DNA of 64,000 nt from Clostridia bacterium (GCA_017435385.1 JAFSFB010000016.1:62001-126000); one strand, 5' to 3'. Shown: positions 23,932-34,010, numbered from the stretch's first letter. A program made the numbers and translations. The notes: generated by a model not told the origin, from the sequence alone.

Positions 23932-24738
23932 TCAGCCTTTTTTCTTTGTTTTATCTTCGCTCTTCTGCTGAGCAACATTATAGATGATGAGAAGCACAAG
24001 GATGCTCACAAATATAAGTGCCGAAAGAGCATACATATCGGGCTTGACTCGCTTCTTCGTCATCGAGAAAATTGCGATGGGAAGAGTCTGGAAGCCGGGA
24101 CCGCTTGTGAAATAACTGATAATGAAATCGTCAAGCGAAAGAGTAAACGCCATTATCATGCCCGTTATTACGCCGGGCATAATCGAAGGCAGGACCACCT
24201 TGAAAAAAGCGGAAACGGGTTTGCAGCCGAGGTCCTGCGCCGCTTCGGCAAGGTTTTTGTCGGTCTGCCGAAGCTTGGGAAGAACATTAAGAATAACATA
24301 AGGCAGGTTGAAGGTGACATGAGCAATCAGCATCGTGCCGAAGCCAAGCACCGCACCGTCGCTGACAAGCTTTCCGACAAAAACAAAAAGGAGCATCATC
24401 GAAATACCCGTTACGATTTCGGGATTCATCATGGGGATATTCGTGACCGCCATAATACCCGAGCGAACGGGACCTTTTTTCAGCTTGTCAATGCCGACCG
24501 CTGCCGCCGTTCCGAGAACGGTTGCGATAACCGAAGAGCAGACGGCAAGAATAACCGTGTTGTAAAGTGCTCTGAGCGTAGCTTCATCCTGAAAAAGAGC
24601 TTTATACCACTGCAGGGAAAAACCCGAAAGCATACTTGTGCTCGATGATGAGTTGAACGAAAAAACAATGAGCACAATGATCGGGGCATAAAGGAAAAGA
24701 AAAACGAGAACGGTATAGAGCTTCGAGAATATCTTCAT
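23932..24738 (-). CDS. potC: Spermidine/putrescine ABC transporter permease PotC
   Basis: A 268-residue inner-membrane permease with six predicted helices and the EAA loop (EAAQDLGCKPVSAFFKVVLP) that contacts the PotA ATPase. It opens with a PotC-like helix (VLVFLFLYAPIIVLIVFSFN). The C-terminus is Lys-rich. It overlaps potB by 4 nt (ATGA). With PotB it forms the transmembrane channel of the polyamine importer. Confidence 0.93.
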   Translation of the reverse strand: MKIFSKLYTVLVFLFLYAPIIVLIVFSFNSSSSTSMLSGFSLQWYKALFQDEATLRALYNTVILAVCSSVIATVLGTAAAVGIDKLKKGPVRSGIMAVTNIPMMNPEIVTGISMMLLFVFVGKLVSDGAVLGFGTMLIAHVTFNLPYVILNVLPKLRQTDKNLAEAAQDLGCKPVSAFFKVVLPSIMPGVITGMIMAFTLSLDDFIISYFTSGPGFQTLPIAIFSMTKKRVKPDMYALSALIFVSILVLLIIYNVAQQKSEDKTKKKG

Positions 24739-25559
24739 ATGACCATACCCTCCTCTTCCTCAGTAAAGCGGTTCATGACCGCCATGCAGATGAGAATGAG
24801 CACCATAAGAACGAGAGAGATCGCCGCTCCGAGGTTATAGTTATATGACTGCTGGAACTGTCTTTCGATAACATCGCCGATAAGGTCAAATGAGCCGCCG
24901 CCCAGCTTCTGAGAAATATAGAATGTACTTACCGACGGAACAAAGACCATCGTTATGCCCGAAATAACGCCTGGCATGCTCATGGGAATGATGCATCTTC
25001 TGACAACGGTCAGTCTGTTGCCGCCGAGATCCTGACAAGCCTCGACCATCGAATAGTCAAGCTTTGCCATGACCGAATAAATCGGCATTATCATATACGG
25101 CAGAAAGTTATAAACCATGCCGAGGATAACTGCGCCGGGGGTGTTTATCATATGCACGGGATCAATACCGAGCTTTGAAAGAAAGCCGTTGATGATACCC
25201 GTATCCTGAAGAAGAGCCATCCATGAATATGTTCTGATAAGAAAGCTCATCCACATCGGAAGCATAACGAGCATGACAAGAGTTCTCTGCACCTTGTCCG
25301 TTTTCTGCGAAATGAAATATGCAAGCGGAAATGCGATGACAAGGCATATCAGCGTTGCAACGATTCCGAACCAGATCGAACGCAGAAAGGTCGGCGCATA
25401 TTTGCCGAGCTCCTGCATGTTTGCAAGGGTGAAGCTTCCGTCTGCGGTTGTGAAGGAATAATAAACAACAAATATCAGCGGCGCAACGATGAACAGCACT
25501 GACCAGACGATATACGGTGCAGCGATGAGCTTTGAGCCGAGAGATGAACGGTTGCTCAT
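24735..25559 (-). CDS. potB: Spermidine/putrescine ABC transporter permease PotB
   Basis: A 274-residue permease with six helices and the EAA loop [20 protein letters not shown]. It is homologous to PotC but nearer PotB/PotH (opening [20 protein letters not shown]). It overlaps potA by 4 nt and potC by 4 nt, so all three are probably translated together. Confidence 0.93.
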   Translation of the reverse strand: MSNRSSLGSKLIAAPYIVWSVLFIVAPLIFVVYYSFTTADGSFTLANMQELGKYAPTFLRSIWFGIVATLICLVIAFPLAYFISQKTDKVQRTLVMLVMLPMWMSFLIRTYSWMALLQDTGIINGFLSKLGIDPVHMINTPGAVILGMVYNFLPYMIMPIYSVMAKLDYSMVEACQDLGGNRLTVVRRCIIPMSMPGVISGITMVFVPSVSTFYISQKLGGGSFDLIGDVIERQFQQSYNYNLGAAISLVLMVLILICMAVMNRFTEEEEGMVI

Positions 25560-26680
25560 TCTTCCTCCACCTCCTCGGGATCGGAAAGCTCGTCAAACTC
25601 TTCGCTGAACGAGCTGTAGTCACCGTAAATACCCGAATATTCGGATTTTTTCATGATATGTATGGCATCGGGCTCAATGAAAAGACCGATCTTGCTTCCC
25701 TCGGGATGATAGTCAGTTGTCTGAATCATCCATTTGAAGCCGCCGATGTCAACGATAATTTCAAAATGAACGCCCTTGAAGGTGACGGTCGTTACCTCAC
25801 CTTTAAGCATTCCTTTTTCAACGGGAACAACGTCGACATCCTCGGGACGGACAACGACATCGATCGCCTCGTTCTTGGCAAAGCCTTTGTCAAGGCATTC
25901 AAATCTTGCACCCGAGAATTCAACAAGGCAGTCGTCAAGCATGATTCCGTCAAGAATATTGCTCTCACCGATGAAGTCCGCAACGAATGCGTTCTTGGGC
26001 TCGTTATATATATCAAGAGGAGTTCCTATCTGCTGGATAACGCCGCTGTCCATAACGACGACCGTATCCGACATGGAGAGAGCTTCCTCCTGGTCATGGG
26101 TAACATAAATAAAGGTAATACCGAGTCTTTGCTGGATGTTTTTCAGCTCAACCTGCATATCCTTGCGCAGCTTTAAGTCGAGCGCACCGAGAGGCTCGTC
26201 AAGAAGAAGGACTCTGGGCTTGACGGCAAGAGCTCTTGCGATGGCAACTCTCTGCTGCTGACCGCCCGAGAGCGAATTTATGTTTCTCTTGTTGAAGCCC
26301 TTGAGGTTGACGAGAGCAAGCATCTCTTCAACCGTTTCCTTGATCTGCTTTTCGGGAATCTTCTTGATTCTCAGACCGAAGGCAACGTTTTCATAAACAT
26401 TGAGGTGAGGAAAAAGAGCATAACGCTGAAAAATGGTGTTAACCTGTCTCTTATGAGGCGGTACACCATTGATTTTTTTGCCCTCGAAAATAACCTCGCC
26501 TTCGTCAGGCTCGATGAAGCCCGCAATAATGCGCAGAGTCGTCGTTTTTCCGCAGCCCGAAGGACCGAGAAAAGTAATGAACTCCTTATCGCGGATATAG
26601 AGGTTAAGGTCTTTGAGCACCTGATTATCTCCGAATTTAACGGAAATGTTTTTTAAATCGATAATAACATTTTCTTTCAA
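25556..26680 (-). CDS. potA: Spermidine/putrescine ABC transporter ATPase PotA
   Basis: A 374-residue ABC ATPase. It has Walker A GPSGCGKT (about 39-46), the Q-loop FQRYALFPH, signature LSGGQQQR, Walker [12 protein letters not shown] and the switch His in VTHD, then a C-terminal TOBE-type domain ([11 protein letters not shown]) and an acidic tail. The start codon is TTG (26680-26678), with AGAGGGGA upstream; the nearest ATG is out of frame. First gene of the operon, with a good promoter at 26789-26817. Confidence 0.94.
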   Translation of the reverse strand: MKENVIIDLKNISVKFGDNQVLKDLNLYIRDKEFITFLGPSGCGKTTTLRIIAGFIEPDEGEVIFEGKKINGVPPHKRQVNTIFQRYALFPHLNVYENVAFGLRIKKIPEKQIKETVEEMLALVNLKGFNKRNINSLSGGQQQRVAIARALAVKPRVLLLDEPLGALDLKLRKDMQVELKNIQQRLGITFIYVTHDQEEALSMSDTVVVMDSGVIQQIGTPLDIYNEPKNAFVADFIGESNILDGIMLDDCLVEFSGARFECLDKGFAKNEAIDVVVRPEDVDVVPVEKGMLKGEVTTVTFKGVHFEIIVDIGGFKWMIQTTDYHPEGSKIGLFIEPDAIHIMKKSEYSGIYGDYSSFSEEFDELSDPEEVEEE

Positions 26681-26747
26681 TTATGCATCCCCTCTCTGCC
26701 CTTTCCGAACAAGCGGACAAAAACGGCTGATAATAATTTTTAAAGCA

Positions 26748-26768
26748 GTAAAGACACTTCTGCTTTAC
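26748..26768. repeat. Dyad GTAAAG-N9-CTTTAC in the potA leader
   Basis: GTAAAG (26748-26753) and CTTTAC (26763-26768). It overlaps a second inverted repeat, TAAAGCAG/CTGCTTTA (26741-26748 and 26760-26767), so two alternative hairpins are possible in the potA leader RNA. Confidence 0.5.
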
Positions 26769-26788
26769 CATATAAAAGTATAATATAA

Positions 26789-26817
26789 AATATAGAGCAA
26801 AAACATGCAAATGTCAA
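26789..26817 (-). promoter_or_regulatory. potABCD promoter
   Basis: On the minus strand TTGACA (26817-26812), a 17-bp spacer and TATATT (26794-26789). The leader to the potA TTG start is about 100 nt and contains a hairpin. Confidence 0.75.
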
Positions 26818-27035
26818 CAATTTTTTTAACAAATCCGTGAAAATTCCGTTTCGGTTCGGATTTTTTAAATATTTTACTCCGTTTTGCTCTGAAATGCTCT
26901 GTTTTCCTCTGTTTTGCTCATTTTTTCTGTTTGAAAAATTTTTTTGAAATTTACGGCTTTTATACCCCGTCATGTCTGATATCCTCGGCAAAATCAGGCA
27001 ATACTGTTACTGAAAGAAAAAAACGGGGTGATAAA

Positions 27036-27812
27036 TTGCAATTCAACAAGGTTGAAATCTGCGGAATCAACACCGCAAAGCTGAAAGTGCTGAAGGAAAG
27101 CGAAAAAATGGAGCTTCTGAAAAAAGCAAGAGCAGGCAACAAAAAAGCCCGTGAGGAGCTCATCATGGGCAATCTGAGGCTCGTGCTGAGCGTCATCCAG
27201 CGTTTTTCCAACAGAGGCGAAAATCCCGATGATCTTTTTCAGGTCGGATGTATCGGTCTGATCAAGGCGATCGACAATTTCGACCTGAGCCTTGATGTCC
27301 GTTTCAGCACCTATGCATGCCCGATGATAATCGGCGAGGTGCGCCGCCATCTCAGGGACAACAATCCCGTCAGAGTCAGCCGCTCGGTGCGGGACACGGC
27401 TTATCACGCCATGCAGGTGCGTGAAAGACTGATAAACGAGCTCGAAAGAGATCCCACTCCCGAAGAAATCGCCAAGGAGCTCGGAACTGACCGTGAAAGC
27501 GTTGTTATCGCTCTGGATGCTATAGTCGAACCCGTTTCGCTCAACGAACCCGTCTACTCTGACGGCGGCGACACGATATATGTCATGGATCAGATAGGCT
27601 CGCCCGAAACCGACGAAAGCTGGCTCGACGAGATCCTGCTCAGGCAGGCAATCAGCGAGCTGAATCCGAGAGAAAAGAAAATTCTCTGGCTCCGCTTCAT
27701 GGCAGGCAAAACGCAGATGGAGGTTGCAAGCGAGATCGGCATTTCGCAGGCTCAGGTTTCAAGGCTCGAAAAGGGCGCAATAAAAAGGATCAAAGACAAC
27801 AACAGAGCATAA
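27036..27812 (+). CDS. sigG: Forespore sigma factor SigG
   Basis: 259 residues, the length of Bacillus SigG. The N-terminus NKVEICGINTAKLKVL is the SigG hallmark that separates it from SigF. Region 2 follows (NLRLVLSVIQRFSNRGENPDDLFQVG, cited by its ends), then FSTYACPMIIGEVRRHLRDN, and region 4 ends with the helix-turn-helix ASEIGISQAQVSRLEK. It drives late forespore genes such as gpr and spoVA. The start is TTG at 27036, after GGGGTG. The frame extends upstream to 26931, but that part does not resemble the family. Unlike in Bacillus, no spoIIGA or sigE lies upstream. Confidence 0.96.
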   Translation: MQFNKVEICGINTAKLKVLKESEKMELLKKARAGNKKAREELIMGNLRLVLSVIQRFSNRGENPDDLFQVGCIGLIKAIDNFDLSLDVRFSTYACPMIIGEVRRHLRDNNPVRVSRSVRDTAYHAMQVRERLINELERDPTPEEIAKELGTDRESVVIALDAIVEPVSLNEPVYSDGGDTIYVMDQIGSPETDESWLDEILLRQAISELNPREKKILWLRFMAGKTQMEVASEIGISQAQVSRLEKGAIKRIKDNNRA

Positions 27813-27816
27813 AAAA

Positions 27817-27861
27817 ACGGGTGCATGCGATCTGCGATCTGCATGTACCCGTTCGTTTTTA
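27817..27861. terminator. Bidirectional terminator between sigG and the phosphoesterase operon
   Basis: A 13-bp stem (27817-27829 with 27842-27854, one G-T pair) with A-rich and T-rich flanks. It serves both convergent transcripts. Confidence 0.85.
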
Positions 27862-29226
27862 TTTTTCGATCACATATGTTGCGTAAGCAAGCATTTCGCC
27901 TTTGAGGAAATCGATCGCAGTTAAAACGATCTCGTTCTCATAGACCTCGACAAGCATGCCTTCGGATGAGCGCATGGCGTGCTCGCTCGTGTCGGGAATA
28001 TTCATGGTTGTTCTTCTGGGCGATGATACGCTCGAAAGATGGACCATCGTTGCAAATTCGCCGTTATAATCGGCAATGTTGAGCTGAGGATTGATCTCCT
28101 GCATATCATATGCCCAATGGGAATGACCGTTGAAGAAAACAACATTTTCATATTCGTTCATAAGATTTTCAAAGCGGACCTCATCGGGACAGCCTTCTGT
28201 AAAAGGAAGGTCATAGGCGTGACCGGCATTGTTGACAAGGTTGCCTTCTCCCATTCTCGGATCCTCTCCCTCAACGGGGTTATTGAGGAAGGTATGGAAG
28301 AAAAGATAAACGGTTTTGTCCGCATATTTTTCAAGCTGAGCTTCGAGCCAGTCGAGCTGCTCGTCCTTGAGAATGCGGCTTATTGATTCGTTGTAATCCC
28401 ACTGATACTGCGAAAGGAAGATGAAAACATCTCCGTTTGCCTCTGCAGGAGCATAAACAAAGTCAAGTCCGTTATCGGCAACGCTCTCAATGCCGTCTGC
28501 CTTTTCCTCGCCGTAAGCACCTGCATTTATGTACTTCTGCCAGTTATCAAGCGTGAACTTATCGCTGACATCGTGGTTGCCCGTGCAGGTATAAACGGGG
28601 AAATCATATCGGGAAGCAATTTCGTTGAAGCTCCTGAAAGAATATTCTTCTCCGTTTGCAGAAAGGTCCCCCGACATGCCGACGAGCGAAATGTCAAAGC
28701 CTTCAAGGAAATTCAGAGCGTTGGGGAAGGTCAGATGTGCGTCGTCGCCCGTAAGGGACTGGTTATATCTGTTGAAATGAACATCGCTGAGCGCACCGAA
28801 GGCGAAAACTCTCTCGCCTCTGTCAGATTTCTTTTCTTCAGGGATATCCATGCTGCCGACAAGAATTTTACCTTTGTATGCAAGAACGGTTTGAGCTCCG
28901 TCAGGAATAGCCGTAAAACTGTTAAGCTCCTTGCTTCCTTCTCCGCCTTTTATGGTAACTTCGGCAAACTCGCTGTAAAATGCATCTTTTCCCTTGATCT
29001 CAACCGAAAGCCTGGAATCCTCGTCCGAGCCCCAATAGAGGTCATATTTGCCGCCGAGCTTTGCAGAAACGGTTACCGTGCCTGCCGCTGAGCCCGCAGC
29101 TTCATTCGCAAAGTCATATTCGATCTCTGCTCCCTTTGAGAACATGGGAACAGAAAAGCTCATGCCGTTGAATGCAATAACAACGGGCATCAGAAAGGTT
29201 AAGATTTTGATTAACAACGCAGTCAT
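27859..29226 (-). CDS. Exported calcineurin-like metallophosphoesterase
   Basis: 455 residues. An N-terminal hydrophobic signal (about 3-20) is followed by a beta-rich region (about 35-130) and a metallophosphoesterase domain with all five motifs: SDVHF, MSGDLS, GNHD, FFHTF and NGHSH. The pattern suits secreted phosphodiesterases or nucleotidases; the substrate is unknown. It is the last of seven genes transcribed from 34.8 kb, 13 nt after yhhN. AAGGAGAG precedes the ATG. Confidence 0.85.
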   Translation of the reverse strand: MTALLIKILTFLMPVVIAFNGMSFSVPMFSKGAEIEYDFANEAAGSAAGTVTVSAKLGGKYDLYWGSDEDSRLSVEIKGKDAFYSEFAEVTIKGGEGSKELNSFTAIPDGAQTVLAYKGKILVGSMDIPEEKKSDRGERVFAFGALSDVHFNRYNQSLTGDDAHLTFPNALNFLEGFDISLVGMSGDLSANGEEYSFRSFNEIASRYDFPVYTCTGNHDVSDKFTLDNWQKYINAGAYGEEKADGIESVADNGLDFVYAPAEANGDVFIFLSQYQWDYNESISRILKDEQLDWLEAQLEKYADKTVYLFFHTFLNNPVEGEDPRMGEGNLVNNAGHAYDLPFTEGCPDEVRFENLMNEYENVVFFNGHSHWAYDMQEINPQLNIADYNGEFATMVHLSSVSSPRRTTMNIPDTSEHAMRSSEGMLVEVYENEIVLTAIDFLKGEMLAYATYVIEK

Positions 29227-29239
29227 TTTTTATCTCTCC

Positions 29240-29929
29240 TTACATCATGGCAACCGACATCGCCAGAAGGACCTGGGCAGGATAATATGTTGAAAGCTCC
29301 GCCGTTACCAGAACATTTTTGCGCTTGACTGTTGTGAAATAAAGTATCCCGAGGCATGTGTCGCTTATAACAAAGCAGATGCCCGAAACAAGAGCGGCTA
29401 TGTAAGCGGGAGCCGCACCCTTAATGAATATCATCGCCCCTGCCATGGAAACCTTGAGAAACAGCAGTCCGTAATAAACAGACATAATGAATCTCATTTT
29501 GAAGTCGACCTTCATTTTCAGAACACCCGCCATAATAAAAGCGAAAATTCCGCCGAGGGTTCCGATAAGCAAGGTTACGGGCTGAACGCCTATCTGAGTG
29601 ACAAAAGCACAAAGACAGCAGATATGTCCGAGCGAAAAGAACAGAAGCCCGAGAACGATCAGCTTTGTTTTGAATTTCGGGGCAATTTCCTTGATGCCCA
29701 GAAGAACATCGCCGAAAAAGCCGAACATCAGCGCAAAGCTGACAAGGCAGAAATAATATGTTTCCTTGGGTGAAAAGCTGTAGCCCACCGTTGCAACGGA
29801 AACAAAAGCAAAGCTTGCAAGGAATTTGAAAAGCATGCCCTCAAAGGACCTGCCCTTTCTTCTCAGCAGAATACAGCAGATCGCAAAAACCGCCGTAAGC
29901 GCCGCAAGAACATAACAAAGCGGTGACAT
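29240..29929 (-). CDS. YhhN family membrane protein
   Basis: 229 residues with about eight membrane segments. It has the YhhN/TMEM86 marks: an acidic GDVLLG in an early helix, ISDTCLG later, and a TYYPAQ-type end. TMEM86 proteins are lysoplasmalogenases, and bacterial YhhN is assumed related; many gut clostridia make plasmalogens, so that role is plausible but unproven here. It starts 4 nt after the GNAT gene stop, with GGAG inside the overlap zone. Confidence 0.75.
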   Translation of the reverse strand: MSPLCYVLAALTAVFAICCILLRRKGRSFEGMLFKFLASFAFVSVATVGYSFSPKETYYFCLVSFALMFGFFGDVLLGIKEIAPKFKTKLIVLGLLFFSLGHICCLCAFVTQIGVQPVTLLIGTLGGIFAFIMAGVLKMKVDFKMRFIMSVYYGLLFLKVSMAGAMIFIKGAAPAYIAALVSGICFVISDTCLGILYFTTVKRKNVLVTAELSTYYPAQVLLAMSVAMM

Positions 29930-29933
29930 TCCC

Positions 29934-30671
29934 TCAACTCCTTAGCTGATACTCAGTCCATCTGCCGTCGGATTCAAACCCGATTTTTTCATAAAAACCG
30001 AGAAGTGAATCGTTACGGCAGAAAAGATATACCGTTTTATCTTTGAAGCTGTCCGCAAGAGCCCTGACCGCTCTTGATGCATAGCCCTTGCCTCTTGCAC
30101 TTTCTCTCGTTGCGACCGCACCGAGAAGAACGGATCTTTCTCCGATAAACAATGCGCTCGCACAGGCATCAAGCCGTTCGTGAGCAACGGCGGCAAGCTT
30201 CGCCGTGCCCTTGTTGAGCTTTGAACAATAATCGGCAACAAACGAGCCGTAACCGCCCATATCAAAGCCGCAATCGCACAAAAGCTCATAGACAGCTTTT
30301 TTATCGTAATCCCACAAAACACCGTTTTCTTCTTTTTCCGAAACGGCATTATATTTCACTATGTAAGAGGCTTTTGAAGCCTCGAAGCCGAGCCGCCTGA
30401 GCGTTTCCTCTCTGCATGAAAGCGCGCTGAAGCCGACAGCCTTCACGAATTCCGAAAGCTCTTCATAATCGGCATTTTCAAGGCAGCATATGCTCATGCA
30501 CCCGTCAAGACGGCAGACCGCCGCAACGGGAGCATCATCCGCATACTGCACCCAGAAAAGCACGAAGCTCTGCGAAAACCCGTAGGTCTGAGCCAGAGCG
30601 GAGATCCTTGCCGCATAGGGATCGGGCGGCAGAAAATCAAGCTCCGCAATATTTTCGCACAATCTCAGCAT
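29934..30671 (-). CDS. GNAT family N-acetyltransferase
   Basis: 245 residues. The C-terminal half (about 140-245) is a GNAT domain with the acetyl-CoA loop ATRESARGKGYASRAV and the FYEKIGF motif near the end. The N-terminal half is a second, degenerate GNAT-like or clostridia-specific domain rich in Cys. The ATG at 30671 is chosen: GAGGAG precedes it and it overlaps the M42 peptidase stop by 7 nt. The acceptor is unknown. Confidence 0.82.
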   Translation of the reverse strand: MLRLCENIAELDFLPPDPYAARISALAQTYGFSQSFVLFWVQYADDAPVAAVCRLDGCMSICCLENADYEELSEFVKAVGFSALSCREETLRRLGFEASKASYIVKYNAVSEKEENGVLWDYDKKAVYELLCDCGFDMGGYGSFVADYCSKLNKGTAKLAAVAHERLDACASALFIGERSVLLGAVATRESARGKGYASRAVRALADSFKDKTVYLFCRNDSLLGFYEKIGFESDGRWTEYQLRS

Positions 30672-31684
30672 GTTGCAAACTCCTCGGCAAGAGCGGTTAC
30701 AAGCTTTAAGCTCTCCTCTGCATCGGAGTATTTTATAACGCAGACGGGAGAATGCAGATATCTGCACGGCACGGATACCGTCAGCACCCTGACACCGCCT
30801 CTGCTTTTATGAATTGCGCCCGCATCGTTTCCGCCTGCAACGAGAGTTTTCGGCTGGCAGGCAATGTTCTTTTCCTTTGCAATTTCAAATGCTCTGTCGA
30901 AAAGAGTCTTGTCATATACCGTGCTTCTGTCCATGAAAGAAACAGCGCCGCCGTTTCCGCAAAGACAGACTCTTTTTTCATCGCTGACGCCCGAAATATC
31001 CGCCGCCGTTGTTGTTTCGACAACCACTGCATAGTCGGGAGCAATTCCGAAAGCGGCAGTCTGAGCGCCTCTTGTTCCGATCTCCTCCTGAACGCTGAAC
31101 GAAAACCATGCGTCATATTCGAGCTCGCTTCTAATCATTTCAATGAGAATCGCACAGCCGACCCTGTCATCAAGTGCCTTTGCCTTGACAAAGCCGTTTC
31201 CGAATTCAATGAAATCTGAGTCGAAGCATACCGAATCGCCGAGCGAAACAGCCTTTTCCGCTTCTTCCCTGTTTTCTGCGCCGATATCGATATAAAGCTC
31301 GTCGGCAGACGGAATAACATCCTCCTTGTCCTTATCGACAAGGTGAACGGGCTTGATGCCGACAACTCCGTTAATTGCGTTTTCTCCGACTTTAACGCTT
31401 CGTCCGACGATAACCTTTGAATTGATACCGCCGACCTTTTCAAATCTGAGAAAGCCCTCCGACGTTATGCCCGTGATTATCATTCCGACCTCGTCCATAT
31501 GAGCATCGAGCATAACCTTGTTTTTTGCAGGCTTTTTTCCTTTTTTGAAAACGATCAGATTCCCGAGTGCATCAACGCTGTATTCGGCATGATCCTTTAT
31601 CTTTTCAATTATAAAATCTCTGACAGAATCCTCTCTGCCCGAAATTCCCGGAAGGGAGCAAAGTTCTTTAATGAGTTCAAGCAT
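30665..31684 (-). CDS. M42 family metallo-aminopeptidase 1
   Basis: A 339-residue M42 (TET/glutamyl aminopeptidase/FrvX) enzyme. Metal ligands and catalytic residues sit in LDAHMDEVG, ALDDRVG, SVQEEIGTRGA, VVETTTAAD and RYLHSPV. Such enzymes trim peptides in the cytoplasm as dodecamers. AAGGAG precedes the start. It overlaps the second M42 gene by 8 nt and the GNAT gene by 7 nt. Confidence 0.93.
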   Translation of the reverse strand: MLELIKELCSLPGISGREDSVRDFIIEKIKDHAEYSVDALGNLIVFKKGKKPAKNKVMLDAHMDEVGMIITGITSEGFLRFEKVGGINSKVIVGRSVKVGENAINGVVGIKPVHLVDKDKEDVIPSADELYIDIGAENREEAEKAVSLGDSVCFDSDFIEFGNGFVKAKALDDRVGCAILIEMIRSELEYDAWFSFSVQEEIGTRGAQTAAFGIAPDYAVVVETTTAADISGVSDEKRVCLCGNGGAVSFMDRSTVYDKTLFDRAFEIAKEKNIACQPKTLVAGGNDAGAIHKSRGGVRVLTVSVPCRYLHSPVCVIKYSDAEESLKLVTALAEEFATC

Positions 31685-32711
31685 TTCCCCCGCTCCTTTC
31701 GGTTATATACTCAGCCATCAGTCTCGCTGTGTTTTCGATGTCATCAAGATCGCAGACCTCGCAGGCGGTATGCATGTTGCGGAGAGGAACGGAAAGCAGA
31801 GCCGTTCTGACTCCCCTGCCCGAAACCTGAATCTCGTCGCAGTTCGTTCCCGTTTTTCCGCCCATGACCTCGGGCTGATAAGGAATGTTTTCTCTCTTTG
31901 CAATCGACTCGAGCGTTCTGCTCATTTTATAATCGAGCGACGGCGCAAAGCCGATCATGGTTCCCTTGCCGAGAGAAGCATATTTTTCGGAGCTGACCGA
32001 CGGCGCCGATGCGAAGCTCACATCAACGGCAATCGCTTCATCCGCCTTGGCGGTAAATGCGGATGTCTGAGCTCCGCTTCCGCCCGTTTCCTCCTGAACG
32101 GAAAACATAACGCTCAGATTGCAGTCAACGCCTTTTTCCTCCAATATCTCAAGGCATCTGAGAACTGCGGCAACGCCTGCTCTGTCATCAATCGAGGGTG
32201 AGCTGACACGGTTGCCGAGAAGAGGAAGATATTTTCCGTTGAAGGTCACTCTGTCGCCGAGGGAAACAAGCTTCTCCGCTTCTTCCTTTTTCATTCCGAT
32301 ATCAATTGCCATCTCATCAAAAGGCAGAGCCTTCGTTGCATCATCGGGCTTTGCAAGATGGGGCGGAGTCGAGGTTACAACTCCGAAAATATTTTCTCTG
32401 CCGTGAACCGTTACCTCTGCGGCGGCAAGCACTCTTCTGTCAGCCCCGCCGCATTTGGCGAATTTCAGAAAACCCGAATCATCAATTGCCGTAACGATAA
32501 GTCCTATCTGGTCAAGATGAGCATCAAGCAGAATATGAGGACCCTTGCCCTCTTTTCTGCCCGTAACGCTGCCGAGCGCATCGGTTTTCACGGGCATGAA
32601 TCTGCCCAGCATTTCCGATACAGCAACTGCCGCCTCATTTTCAGCCCCCGAAACACCCTTCGCCGAGCAAAGAGCTTCGAGCATCGTCGAAAGCTGAGCA
32701 TATTTTTTCAT
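31677..32711 (-). CDS. M42 family metallo-aminopeptidase 2
   Basis: A 344-residue paralogue of the next gene, with LDAHLDQIG, SIDDRAG, SVQEETGGSGA, AVDVSFAS and RNMHTACE. The Glu/Asp of the first motif (AHLDQIG) differs from paralogue 1 (AHMDEVG), which suggests different peptide preference. The ATG at 32711 lies 9 nt after GGAAG; an in-frame GTG at 32718-32720 is less likely. It follows galK by 15 nt. Confidence 0.9.
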   Translation of the reverse strand: MKKYAQLSTMLEALCSAKGVSGAENEAAVAVSEMLGRFMPVKTDALGSVTGRKEGKGPHILLDAHLDQIGLIVTAIDDSGFLKFAKCGGADRRVLAAAEVTVHGRENIFGVVTSTPPHLAKPDDATKALPFDEMAIDIGMKKEEAEKLVSLGDRVTFNGKYLPLLGNRVSSPSIDDRAGVAAVLRCLEILEEKGVDCNLSVMFSVQEETGGSGAQTSAFTAKADEAIAVDVSFASAPSVSSEKYASLGKGTMIGFAPSLDYKMSRTLESIAKRENIPYQPEVMGGKTGTNCDEIQVSGRGVRTALLSVPLRNMHTACEVCDLDDIENTARLMAEYITERSGGNA

Positions 32712-32726
32712 ATCAGTCACTTCCGA

Positions 32727-34010
32727 TTAATCTATTACTTTTAATCCGCCGACGGGACGGATGTTAAGAACATAGCAGGATTTCTCTCCGAAAACGGCGC
32801 AGATCTCGCTCTTGAACTCGTCAAGCTTGTTTTCGGGTACGAATGCCTGAATCGTACCTGCGAAGCCGCCGCCGTGAACTCTCCATGCACCCGAGCCTTT
32901 AAGAATACGGCTGCAAATTGCAAGAGCAACGCTCACGGGCTGGTCCGAAGGAGCCTTGCAGGTATAAACATTCTGGTTATACATATATGATGAATAACCG
33001 CTGTCAATAATAAGGCTCTTGAAAGCTTCAAAGTCGCCGTTTATGAGAGCATCAGCCTGCTTTTCGACTCTGATGTTCTCCTCGAAGAAATGCATGGCAC
33101 GAAGAACGGCTCTGTCGCCCGCAGATTCACGGATAACGGGAACATTCTTTCTGAACTCGGCATAGTCAACATCACGGAGAACGGGCTTGCCGAATTTTGC
33201 GGCAACCGCTTCCATCTCGCCTCTTACCGCCGCATATTCGTCGGTAAGGTCGGCATGGTTTCCGCCCGTGTCAACGATGCACAGAGCATGACCGCATGCG
33301 CCGAAGTCGAAATCAACCTTATTGATAACGGGAACGGCAGGGTCGTTGAAATCGATCTGAACGAAGCTGCCGACGGAGCAAGCCATCTGATCCATAAGAC
33401 CGCAGGGCTTGCCGAAATATTCGTTCTCGGCAAACTGAGCTATCTGAGCGATCTCAACTGCGCTCACCTTGCCGTCATTATAAAGATTATTGAGGATCGT
33501 TCCGAGAAGAACCTCAAAAGCGGCAGACGAAGAAAGTCCCGAGCCCGAAAGAACATCGGATGCGGTTGCGGCATCGAAACCGCCGATTTTATAGCCTCTG
33601 TTTCTGAAGCCTGCGCATACGCCCCTGACGAGAGATGCCGACTTTCCTCTTTCCTCGGGCATAACGCTCATATCGGCAAGGTCAACAACATCCATCTTGT
33701 ATCCCTCGGACTTGACTCTGACGATGTTCTCAGCATTCACGCCTGCAACGGCAACGGCATCAAGGTTTACGCTTGCGGCAAGAACCTTTCCGTGGTTATG
33801 GTCGGTATGGTTGCCGCCGACCTCGGTTCTGCCGGGTGCGCTGAAAACGCCGACCTCTCTGTCCGAACCGAAAAGCTGTTCGAAGCTTTCGGCTATGCGG
33901 ATATATCTTTCCTTCTGAGCGGAAAGGTCTTCTTTTTTATAGATTTTCGCAAAAATTCCGTCATATTCCGCAGTTGTGAGTTTTTCTCTGAGTGCAGATG
34001 TTTTTATCAT
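32727..34010 (-). CDS. galK: Galactokinase
   Basis: A 427-residue GHMP kinase that phosphorylates galactose at C1, entering the Leloir pathway. It has the galactokinase signature APGRTEVGGNHTDHNHGK (about 58-75), the ATP loop GSGLSSSAAFE and the GHMP motif 3 GGGFAGTIQAF near the end. It is a little longer than usual (about 390). galT and galE are not in the window. It overlaps the TVP38-like gene by 4 nt. Confidence 0.95.
   Translation of the reverse strand: MIKTSALREKLTTAEYDGIFAKIYKKEDLSAQKERYIRIAESFEQLFGSDREVGVFSAPGRTEVGGNHTDHNHGKVLAASVNLDAVAVAGVNAENIVRVKSEGYKMDVVDLADMSVMPEERGKSASLVRGVCAGFRNRGYKIGGFDAATASDVLSGSGLSSSAAFEVLLGTILNNLYNDGKVSAVEIAQIAQFAENEYFGKPCGLMDQMACSVGSFVQIDFNDPAVPVINKVDFDFGACGHALCIVDTGGNHADLTDEYAAVRGEMEAVAAKFGKPVLRDVDYAEFRKNVPVIRESAGDRAVLRAMHFFEENIRVEKQADALINGDFEAFKSLIIDSGYSSYMYNQNVYTCKAPSDQPVSVALAICSRILKGSGAWRVHGGGFAGTIQAFVPENKLDEFKSEICAVFGEKSCYVLNIRPVGGLKVID

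Larger units (their letters stand above)
26681..27035. other. Noncoding divergent region potA / sigG
   Basis: No gene is supported. On the minus side it holds the potA promoter (26789-26817) and a leader hairpin (26741-26767). The sigG half (26830-27020) is T-rich and has no SigA promoter that I can place; a SigF/SigG-type promoter is expected but not identifiable with confidence. Confidence 0.6.
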
